Assembly (NCBI GenBank): GCA_002298885.1
Contig: DBMK01000084.1
Coordinates: forward strand, 1-20,793
Direction: 5' to 3'
DNA: 20,793 nucleotides
Source of the DNA: Anaerolineaceae bacterium UBA700
Lineage (GTDB): Bacteria > Chloroflexota > Anaerolineae > Anaerolineales > Anaerolineaceae
The position numbers were made by a program, and so were the translations under genes. The notes below the pieces were generated by a model that did no database searches, was not told the DNA's origin, and saw only the letters and a program-made list of their open reading frames with translations. Positions 1 through 6,600 of this stretch are shown in pieces; the stretch's first letter is position 1; the number at the start of each line of letters is the position of its first letter.

Positions 1-321
1 GCCGGGTCCAGTGAGATTACGAATGCAATCGAGAATATCGCCAGTGTGAGCGAAGAAAATAGCGCATCCACCGAAGAAGTCAGCGCCTCAGCCGAAGAGA
101 TGAGTGCCCAGGTGGAAGAGGTTACCGCCAGCGCCCAAGCCCTGGCAGAGATGGCGGCACAACTCCAGCATGTGGTGGCCCAATTCAAGCTATCCAACGA
201 TCAACAACCGCCTCAAACGCTTACTCCTGCCATCCCTCCTGCTTCTCATCATTCCAGGTTGACGATTCTGCCTGATGGAAACAATGTACAAATTACATCT
301 GTGCTTTCCAGGCAAAATTAA
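1..321 (+). CDS. Methyl-accepting chemotaxis protein, C-terminal end (partial)
   Basis: The gene starts before the window; the first in-frame codon is at position 1 and the stop is TAA at 319-321, leaving 106 residues. The visible part is the end of the cytoplasmic signalling coiled coil of a chemoreceptor: Ala/Glu/Ser-rich heptads such as IENIASVSEENSAST and EEVSASAEEMSAQVEEVTAS, typical of the methylation helix that returns towards the membrane. About 35 polar residues follow as a flexible tail. Chemoreceptors of this family bind CheA and CheW at their hairpin tip and control CheA autophosphorylation. The next gene on the same strand is cheW, which supports the call. Ligand-binding and HAMP domains are outside the window, so the stimulus cannot be guessed. 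The tail does not end in a CheR-docking pentapeptide of the NWETF type. Confidence 0.9.
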   Translation, partial: AGSSEITNAIENIASVSEENSASTEEVSASAEEMSAQVEEVTASAQALAEMAAQLQHVVAQFKLSNDQQPPQTLTPAIPPASHHSRLTILPDGNNVQITSVLSRQN

Positions 322-337
322 TGAGTATCTATCAAAA

Positions 338-388
338 ATTTTTTACGGTTATTGGGGCGGCTTCGCCGCCCCAATAACCGAAAAAAAA
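338..388 (+). terminator. Long perfect hairpin after the chemoreceptor gene
   Basis: A 15-bp perfect inverted repeat (346-360 pairing with 366-380, loop CTTCG) lies 24 nt after the chemoreceptor stop. A run of six T sits just before it and a run of eight A just after, so the stem can extend by T-A pairing. There is no T tract downstream on either strand, so it is not a textbook intrinsic terminator. It may act as a terminator, an mRNA 3'-end stabiliser, or part of the cheW leader structure. Confidence 0.6.
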
Positions 389-424
389 CAATTTTCAGAT
401 AGGTCCTAAACTTGATATTACCGG

Positions 425-464
425 GGGGCTGGGAGGAATCTCCGACCTCTCAGCCCCTAATTTT
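425..464 (+). terminator. Terminator- or attenuator-like hairpin in the cheW leader
   Basis: GGGGCTGGGAGG (425-436) pairs with CCTCTCAGCCCC (446-457): 12 bp with a single G-U wobble and a 9-nt loop. TAATTTTC follows. The hairpin ends 23 nt before the cheW ATG at 481. It has the shape of an intrinsic terminator with a short U tract and could give partial termination or attenuation before cheW. Its role is inferred only. Confidence 0.5.
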
Positions 465-480
465 CAACAAAAAGGTACCA

Positions 481-981
481 ATGGATAACCAAATCGTAGT
501 GTTTGAATTGGGTTCGGAGCATTTCGGAGTAGATATCGCTTCGGTTGAGAGCATCATCAAGATGCAAAGCATCACAAAATTGCCATGTGCTGCCCCCCAT
601 TTTGTTGAGGGGGTGACCAATTTGCACGGAAAAGTGCTACCGGTGATCGATTTGCACAAGCGTTTTGGGATGGTTCCACAGGACGCTGACAAGAACAGCC
701 GGATTATTATTAGCAAGGTGAACCAGGCAAAGTTCGGCATGATTGTAGATGGGGTAAGGGAAGTACTCACCGTTCCCGAACAGGTGGTGGAACCCCCTCG
801 AGCGATAACCTCGGTCGACTCGGCCATCATTACCGGAATTGCCAAAATTTATGGGGGACTTTTGATCATGCTGGATGTAGACCAGATCCTCTCAGCGGAA
901 GAGCAAGCTGACCTGTCTGTTTACCAATCTCAACCGAATAAGCCTTTCGGCGCTCAATGCCCTCAGGCTTGGGGGCATTAA
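481..981 (+). CDS. cheW: CheW-like chemotaxis coupling protein
   Basis: This is a 166-residue single-domain CheW, the usual family length. CheW bridges chemoreceptor tips to the kinase CheA in cytoplasmic signalling arrays. The sequence shows the SH3-like beta fold pattern: an N-terminal strand IVVFELGSEHFGVDI (about 5-19) and the hallmark segment GVTNLHGKVLPVIDL (about 44-58), followed by RIIISK and FGMIVDGVREVL. Most CheW proteins have NLRG where this one has NLHG, an Arg-to-His change at a position normally involved in array contacts. The start was set at ATG 481, preceded by AAAGG, because it matches the family N-terminus. A longer frame opens at 412 but would translate the leader hairpin. 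The gene lies on the same strand as the chemoreceptor, separated by 159 bp that hold two hairpins. The last 15 or so residues are poorly conserved. Confidence 0.92.
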   Translation: MDNQIVVFELGSEHFGVDIASVESIIKMQSITKLPCAAPHFVEGVTNLHGKVLPVIDLHKRFGMVPQDADKNSRIIISKVNQAKFGMIVDGVREVLTVPEQVVEPPRAITSVDSAIITGIAKIYGGLLIMLDVDQILSAEEQADLSVYQSQPNKPFGAQCPQAWGH

Positions 982-1100
982 ATTTCACCTCTCTCACTTG
1001 CAGATTCAAAATGCCGTCAGGTCGGGGCGTTTACGCGCCTCCTTTAAGCTAAATGTGGCTGAATTCTCTAGAGTGGCAGTTTCTTCCTGAAAAGTGAAGA

Positions 1101-1153
1101 ATAGCACTTTGATAGCACTTAGGATTCATGACAACTCATTCACCCGATAGTAT
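1101..1153 (+). promoter_or_regulatory. Candidate promoter with an upstream direct repeat for hdeD
   Basis: ATAGCACTT occurs twice, at 1101-1109 and 1112-1120, an 11-bp offset that places both copies on one face of the helix. Just downstream are a weak -35 (TTCATG, 1125-1130), a 17-nt spacer and a -10 (TAGTAT, 1148-1153). Paired sites next to a weak -35 suit an activator. The promoter is inferred; the repeat is seen directly. Nothing else definite was seen between cheW and this point. Confidence 0.35.
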
Positions 1154-1217
1154 CCTATGGACAGTAAAAAAAATCTATTTTAGCCCAAAAGGGAACAATA
1201 AATTGGAGGAATGAACT

Positions 1218-1784
1218 ATGTTAGATATGCTTGCACGTAAATGGTGGCTGTATGTGGCGCGCGGAGTGCTCGCCATACTGTTCGGTGTTCTGGCGCTCAT
1301 CTGGCCAGAACAGACAAAGCTTGCTCTGGTCCTGGTGTTCGGCGTTTATGCGCTGGTAGATGGCATCTTTTCTGTATTTGCCGGAATCGCCATGAACCGA
1401 TACTTCAAACGCTGGTGGGCAGTGTTGCTGGAAGGCGTTGCGGGAATCCTGGTCGGGCTGGTAGCTTTCTTAAGGCCCGATATAACCGGGCTCGCACTGC
1501 TGTATTTCATTGCAGCCTGGGCTGTCATCACTGGTATTTTTGAGATCGTGGCGGCTATTCAGCTCCGGCGTTTGATCTTAGGTGAATGGGCAATGATTCT
1601 CAGTGGCCTGCTCTCGGTCGCCCTGGGTGTTCTGCTGTTCGTTTTTCCCGGCGCGGGCGCAATAAGCCTGGTATGGATAATTGGTATTTACGCCATTCTT
1701 TTCGGGACCACCCTGATTGTCCTCGCCATCCGCTTGCGCGGTCTGTGGCACGAGCTTGAGTCAGCCAGCACAACCGGCATTTGA
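1218..1784 (+). CDS. HdeD-family (DUF308) six-TM membrane protein
   Basis: This is a 188-residue integral membrane protein of the HdeD/DUF308 family. In enterobacteria HdeD is linked to acid resistance at high cell density; the biochemical activity is not known. Six hydrophobic segments are visible at roughly 12-29, 34-58, 66-84, 90-114, 122-143 and 148-172, in three related hairpin pairs. The family pattern of a Gly-rich first helix ending in a Trp/Pro-type turn recurs (LALIWPEQT, VAFLRPDIT, LLFVFPGAG), showing internal threefold repetition. A strong ribosome binding site GGAGGA (1205-1210) lies 7 nt before the ATG. The next gene follows 53 bp later on the same strand, so the two are probably co-transcribed as an envelope or general stress pair. 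The family call is firm and the acid-stress role is only by analogy. Confidence 0.88.
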   Translation: MLDMLARKWWLYVARGVLAILFGVLALIWPEQTKLALVLVFGVYALVDGIFSVFAGIAMNRYFKRWWAVLLEGVAGILVGLVAFLRPDITGLALLYFIAAWAVITGIFEIVAAIQLRRLILGEWAMILSGLLSVALGVLLFVFPGAGAISLVWIIGIYAILFGTTLIVLAIRLRGLWHELESASTTGI

Positions 1785-1837
1785 TGCTGGCATCAGTTAA
1801 AGATATCAAATTAGAAGAAATAAAAAGGAAAAATAAG

Positions 1838-2638
1838 ATGGACAATATGCTTGTGATTATTTTTGATAGTGAGATTAAAGCCCTCGAGGGCTCAAGGTCT
1901 CTCCAGAAACTGCAGGAAGAAGGCAGCATTAACCTCTACTCCAAAGCTGTCATTTCCAGGGATGCTAACGGGAATGTGGCAGTCAGGCAGAAGGGCGATA
2001 TGGGGCCAGTTGGGACCGCCGTCGGCCTGCTCACCGGTGGGCTGATCGGCTTGCTCGGCGGGCCGGTTGGGCTGTTCTTAGGCTCTTACGCAGGGACGGT
2101 CGGCGGCCTGTTATACGACATGGCACAAATCGGGGTAGGTCAGGATTTCCTTACTGAGGTCGAACGAACCATGCAGCCGGGTAAATCGGCCGTCGTTGCC
2201 GAAGTTGGGGAAGATTGGACCCTGCCTGTTGATACTTGCATGGAGGATCTGGGTGGTGTTGTCATCCGCCGCACACGGAGAGAATTCCTGGACGCTCAAA
2301 TTAACAGGGACGTTGCGGCGATGGATGCCGATCTTACCAAGCTGGAGGCCGAACGTGACCGGGCGACTGGAGAGGCCAGGGTAAAACTTCAGAAAAAGGT
2401 CGATTCGGCCAAGGCCAGGTTAAAAGCCATGCAGGACGATATCCAGGCAAAAATCGAGTCCAGCGCGCAGGAGACGGAAGCAAAGATCAAGTCCTTGCAG
2501 GAGCAGGCGGCCAAAGAAAGCGGCGAACAGAAAGCCAAACACGAGAAGCGCATTGCTGAGCTGCAGGCCAACCAGGAGCGGCGGAACGATCAACTCAAGC
2601 AAGCCTGGGAGCTGATCAAGAAAGCCCTGTCAAATTAA
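1838..2638 (+). CDS. DUF1269-family protein with glycine zipper and coiled coil
   Basis: This 266-residue protein opens with MDNMLVIIFDSEIKALEGSR, the usual start of the DUF1269 family. The start at ATG 1838 is supported by AAGGA at 1825-1829; in-frame starts at 1781 and 1784 overlap the end of the previous gene and lack a good site. Residues 1-50 form an alpha/beta N-terminus. Residues 57-95 are a glycine-zipper hydrophobic stretch (GLLTGGLIGLLGGPVGLFLG) that could insert in or lie along a membrane. Residues 100-150 are a second alpha/beta segment, and 150-255 are a long charged coiled coil rich in K, E, Q and A. Family function is unknown; members often sit near stress genes. Here it follows an HdeD protein closely and is followed by a terminator-like hairpin, so the two genes likely form one transcript. 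Confidence 0.85.
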   Translation: MDNMLVIIFDSEIKALEGSRSLQKLQEEGSINLYSKAVISRDANGNVAVRQKGDMGPVGTAVGLLTGGLIGLLGGPVGLFLGSYAGTVGGLLYDMAQIGVGQDFLTEVERTMQPGKSAVVAEVGEDWTLPVDTCMEDLGGVVIRRTRREFLDAQINRDVAAMDADLTKLEAERDRATGEARVKLQKKVDSAKARLKAMQDDIQAKIESSAQETEAKIKSLQEQAAKESGEQKAKHEKRIAELQANQERRNDQLKQAWELIKKALSN

Positions 2639-2663
2639 TATAATGCCTTCGCTGACTCAATTT

Positions 2664-2705
2664 ATTGCAGCAAGCGCCGTAAATGGCTGCTTGCTGCAAT
2701 ATTTT
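2664..2705 (+). terminator. Terminator-like hairpin after the DUF1269 gene
   Basis: ATTGCAGCAAGC (2664-2675) pairs perfectly with GCTTGCTGCAAT (2689-2700), and an inner GCC/GGC can extend the stem. ATTTTAA follows, a short T tract. It begins 25 nt after the stop codon of the DUF1269 gene, a fitting place for an intrinsic terminator. Confidence 0.6.
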
Positions 2706-2748
2706 AAGGGATTTCGGAAGGATCTTCAGTTCAAAAAACCTCTTGATT

Positions 2749-3144
2749 ATGTTTGATTCCTACCTAAGTGAGAGGGTCTGCCCGGCGAACAACCAGCTCA
2801 CGACGGAGGAAATACGCCAGCACTTTGTATTCGGTGCAAGCAGAGGATAGGAAGTGCTGGCGATACCCAAATCCTTGGAGTTCTTTAGTACGCACCCGTC
2901 TACGATCTTTGAGATGGAAAATCTACCGACAAAGAGAGTGGCCGTGTTGGAGCTACAGTTGATCAGCATGCATCAGGGGTTCCAGGTGATGACCGCGGCG
3001 CGTGCGGCTGAGGCCGGGGCGAATTTAGTCGAGTGTCAACGGGCACCACAACAAGCCTATCAGGAGGCAGAGGGAGTGATCAAGTATTATTTGGATCGAT
3101 TCAACTGCCTGAGTAAATCCTCAGGAATTGGCACCGGCCGATAG
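2749..3144 (+). pseudogene. Unrecognised ORF interrupted by an in-frame amber codon
   Basis: A reading frame from ATG 2749 (MFDSYLSERVCPANNQLTTE...) is stopped by TAG at 2848-2850. It then stays open in the same frame to 3144, and a GTG at 2854 could restart it (96 codons, with AGAGG just upstream). The downstream part holds amphipathic helical sequence (AVLELQLISMHQGFQVMTAARAA, QAYQEAEGVIKYYLDRF in shorter stretches) that looks protein-like, but I do not recognise a family. There is no convincing ribosome binding site before 2749. Its 3' end overlaps the 3' end of the convergent ArfB-recombinase chimera by 58 bp. The likeliest reading is a decayed gene or a mobile-element scar; a short real protein from 2854, or chance, cannot be excluded. 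Confidence 0.35.
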
Positions 3145-3524
3145 CGACCGCCTTTGCCGGTGCGGTGCAGCAGCTTATGCCCTGTATCGACATTTTGGCC
3201 TTTCAAGCCGGCAATCTCATCCTCCCTCAGCCCACAGTGCAGAGCCAGCTCAGCCGGCAGGGCGTCAATGCGGTTCTGCTCCTGGGTGCGGAAGCGTTTG
3301 GCCTCGATCACCAGCACGCTCTCGGCGGTCAGGCGGCTGCCGGCGAGTTTGGACAGGCGTTCTTTGACGTCCGGCTCGAGGGAAGGGGAATGGAGCAGGT
3401 CGAAGCGCAGCTGCACGGCCGTGGCAACCTTGTTTACGTTTTGCCCGCCCGGTCCGGAGGCGCGAATGTAGTCGAGCTGGATTTCGCTCTCATCAATGGA
3501 AAGGGATGGAGTGATGGCGAGCAT
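3087..3524 (-). CDS. arfB: Chimeric ORF: ArfB GGQ domain fused in frame to a tyrosine-recombinase fragment
   Basis: This is a 145-residue ORF made of two unrelated parts. Residues 1 to about 88 are a clear ArfB/YaeJ peptidyl-tRNA hydrolase domain: IRASGPGGQNVNKV carries the GGQ motif (26-28) that hydrolyses peptidyl-tRNA on stalled ribosomes, followed by the family segment LVIEAKRFRTQEQNR. In ArfB a basic C-terminal tail that enters the empty mRNA channel should come next. Instead residues about 91-142 read LALHCGLREDEIAGLKGQNVD and TGKGGRYRPVPIPEDLL (in pieces), which matches the core of tyrosine recombinases: the GLRxxE box with catalytic Arg I (R100) and the beta-hairpin Lys (KGG). The HxxR box and the catalytic Tyr are absent, so recombinase activity is excluded. 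Rescue activity is doubtful without the basic tail. The ATG at 3524 has no ribosome binding site but sits at the expected start of a leaderless transcript. Confidence 0.75.
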   Translation of the reverse strand: MLAITPSLSIDESEIQLDYIRASGPGGQNVNKVATAVQLRFDLLHSPSLEPDVKERLSKLAGSRLTAESVLVIEAKRFRTQEQNRIDALPAELALHCGLREDEIAGLKGQNVDTGHKLLHRTGKGGRYRPVPIPEDLLRQLNRSK

Positions 3525-3539
3525 AATAATAGTATATCA
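3525..3539 (-). promoter_or_regulatory. Extended -10 promoter for a leaderless arfB transcript
   Basis: On the minus strand TGATATACT gives an extended -10 (TGN plus TATACT; the hexamer is at 3531-3536). Six bases separate it from the ATG of the ArfB chimera, so transcription would start at or next to the A of the start codon. No Shine-Dalgarno sequence is present, in line with a leaderless mRNA. A -35 would fall inside the neighbouring terminator stem and is poor, as is common with extended -10 promoters. Confidence 0.5.
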
Positions 3540-3544
3540 AATAG

Positions 3545-3593
3545 TGCCTTAAGAAAAACCTGGCCGCGGTGCAGCCAGGTTTTTCTTAAGGCA
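3545..3593. terminator. 20-bp perfect hairpin terminator, probably bidirectional
   Basis: Positions 3545-3564 pair perfectly with 3574-3593 around a 9-nt loop (CGCGGTGCA). The arms contain AAAAACCTGGC and GCCAGGTTTTT, so a GC core is followed by five U in either direction. It starts 10 nt past the stop of the giant minus-strand gene and separates it from the arfB chimera, so its main job is probably to end the giant transcript. Confidence 0.85.
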
Positions 3594-3603
3594 CAAACGA
3601 TGA

Positions 3604-6600
3604 TTATGGGTTACTCACCGCAGGCAGCATGATCCTGTACTCGTGCACGCCTGCCAGGGCAAACTCGGAGGACTGCAGGTCCGTCAGGGTGAAGTTGAGA
3701 CTATCCAGGTCGGGCTGGCGGTCAGTGACCTCCAGGCCGCTCGAGCTCCATCCGGAGCCGTCCCATACGAAGGGCACCAGGCTGCTCTCTTTCCAATCCT
3801 TCGCAACGTAAGTGATCGTAACGCTCAGCGGCTTGAGGAAGTGGAAGTCGGGCTGCAGCGCGCCGTCCACGTAGGCCTCCAGCGTGAACAGGTCATTGAA
3901 GGATTTCCCATCCGGCGCCGGATGGGCGCTGGCCGCCATCTGGTGGAAGACCAGCAAGGTGTTGCTCGAAACAGCCCCCGCCGGAATCTGGATGAGGGTG
4001 GTTACAGTGCCCGTACCAACGACGCCGGTGTAGCGGATCGATCCGCTGCCAGAGGGGGTAACCAGCTTGCTCAGGTCGCCCTCTACTACCTTTTGGGTGA
4101 TAGGCGTGGAAAGGCTGGCATTGAAGTTGGTGTTGCCTGAGTACTGGGCGGTGATGGTATGGCTGCCCAGGCTGAATCCGGTCAGGTTCAGGCTGCCGGC
4201 TACGCCGTTTACCAGGGTCACCGGCGAGCCGAAATCGGCGCCGTCAACCTTGAACTGCACCGTTCCGGTTGGCTGGGCCGCAGGCCCCGAGCCGGAGACG
4301 CCCTTCAGGCCTCCCTTTGAAGCCACCACATGCAGCGTGGCGGTGAAATGCACCTCCCCATCCAGGAGCACCGGATTGATCGAGGGGGTCACGTCGACCG
4401 CCGTATCCGCCTTGGCCACCACCGGGCCGGCTGTTTCGCCAGAGGCGCTGGAGTTGAAGTTGGCGTCGCCGCCGAAGGCTGCCGTCAGGGTGAGCGGGCC
4501 CGCCGCCGAAGGCGTGAAAACGCAGGAGCCGGTCCCGTCCGCGGCGATGGCTGCCGTGCAGGAATCGACGCCGCTGTTGATGGTCACCATGCCGGTTGGG
4601 ACGAGCGTGCTTGGGGCAATCTGCGAGACCTTGAAGTTGACCTGCACCGATCCGCCAAAGACTGGCGCGGCCGGTTTGACGTTGACGATCTCGACCGTGG
4701 TTCCAGCGGAGATGACCTCCGGCCCGGCTATGCCGCCAGCCGGAGAGTCGCCGTTGAAGCTGTCGTCGCCGGCGTACAAAACGTGAAGGTCGGGCTGACC
4801 GGCCGTGCTGGGCGTATAGGCGCAGCTCCCCGTGCCGTCGGCTGCCAATGTGGCAGTGCAGCTATCCCTTCCATTGCTCACCGTCACCTTGCCAGAAGGA
4901 ATGCCCTTGCCGGGGTCCACTGCATCGACCTTGAATGTCACGGTGACCGGCTGGCCGACCACCGGGCTGGCCTCCGCAGGCGTAAAACTGAAGTCGACCA
5001 AGCTTGCGGCGCTGTCGGCCTTCTTCACCTGGATCGTGGCCTCGACGGTGGTGGTTTGCTTATAGTAGTCGTCGCCGCTGTAAACGATGCTGACCGTGTG
5101 CGGCCCGGCGCTGAGACCGGTCAGCGGAGCGCTTTCGGCGCGGCTGCTGCCGTCCAGAGTAAGCTGAGGGCCGGGCGTGCCGCCATCTACGATAAAGCGC
5201 ACGCTTCCGGTGGGCGCAGGGGTCACCGGCGCGGTCGGGGAGACGGTCGCCGCCAGGGAGAACGCCTGCCCAAACACCGGCTCATCCACCGATAGCGCCA
5301 GGCCGATGGTCAGGTCGCCCTTTACCACCACCTGCACCAGCGGGCTGGACAGGTTGTCGGCCGGATTGAACCCGCCCGACCCGGCGTAGACTGCGGTGAC
5401 GTTGTGGCTGCCGACCCACAGCGCCGTATATGGCAGGAGCTTAGTCGCCTTGCCGTTTGCATCCAGCGGGATCGGCGCGCCGTAGTCGATATCGTCCACC
5501 CGGAACTGCACGCTGCCGACGTTGGGCACCGCCAGGCTGGGGGCGTTGGCCGTGACCGTGGCCGTGACCAGCACTGGGATGCCGTAGGGCGATGGGTTGA
5601 GCGAAGACTCCAGGACGAGCGTGGTGCCTGCCATATCGACCGTCTGGGTCTGGTCGTCTGCCGTGGAGGGCAAGAAGTTCGCGTCGCCCAGGTAGGCCGC
5701 GCCGAAGGCGTGCGTTCCAACCGCCAGGCTGGAGATATCAGGGCTGACCGCCGCATTCTCCGCAACCGGAACCGGGTCGCCCAGGTTGGCGCCATCCATC
5801 TTGAACTGGACCAGGCCGCCCGGGTTGGCGCCATCCGACTTGAACTTGAGTTTATCCGGTTTTGTATTGACGCTCAAGGTCGCAGTGAAGTGCACCGGCT
5901 GCCCGTAGACCGAAGTCGACGAGGAGGAGGATACGCTCAGGCTGGTCGCAGCTTTCGCCACCTGCGGGCCGGCGATGGGCGCCGCCGCAGTGTAGGCGTT
6001 GAAGCTGCTGTCGCCGCTGTAGGCGACCGACAGGCTGGGCATTCCCGCCGTATTGAAGGTGATCTTGCAGCTCGTGGCGAGGGTGATGTCCGTCACCGTG
6101 CACACCTGGCCGTTGCCGGCGTCGATGGTCACGGAACCGGTTGGGACGGCAAAGCCCGGAGCTACTGGCTGGACCGAGAAATTCACGGTCACGGCCTGGC
6201 CCACCGTCGCCGAGGCCGGGGTGAAGCCGGACACCGAGACGGTGGCGTTGGCCTTCGAGACGGCCGGCCCGGCAAGCGGAGCCTGGGCGCTGGCGTTGAA
6301 GGCGGCAGTTTGGGCGTAGCTGGCCGTCAGGCTGGGGCTGCCGGGGGCAGTCGGCGCCAACTGGCACGCGCCGGCGCCGTCCGCGTCCAGAGACGCGTGG
6401 CAGGTGTCCGTCCCGTTGGAGACGACCACCTCGCCGGATGGCATACCACTGGCAGGGGCCACCCCTTCCACTTTTACGCTCACCGTGACCGGCTGGCCGA
6501 CTACCGCCGCCAGCGGGCTGAACCCGGTGATCGAAGTATGCGTTTCACCCCGGGCAATGGCCTGGGTGTAGCCGGCGGAAACCGGCACGGACAGGAAGTA

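Noticed and set aside
450..845. Minus-strand ORF of 131 codons opposite cheW
   Set aside because: It lies entirely inside a well-supported cheW and has no family resemblance or ribosome binding site of note.
1021..1045. Terminator after cheW
   Set aside because: GGCG/CGCC can pair over 4 bp near GGGGCGTTTACGCGCC, but the stem is short and the T tract is only three bases.
2760..2969. Minus-strand ORF that might continue the recombinase fragment past 3087
   Set aside because: I read the minus strand past the TAA at 3087 for the HxxR box and catalytic Tyr in all frames and found none; this ORF has no recombinase character.
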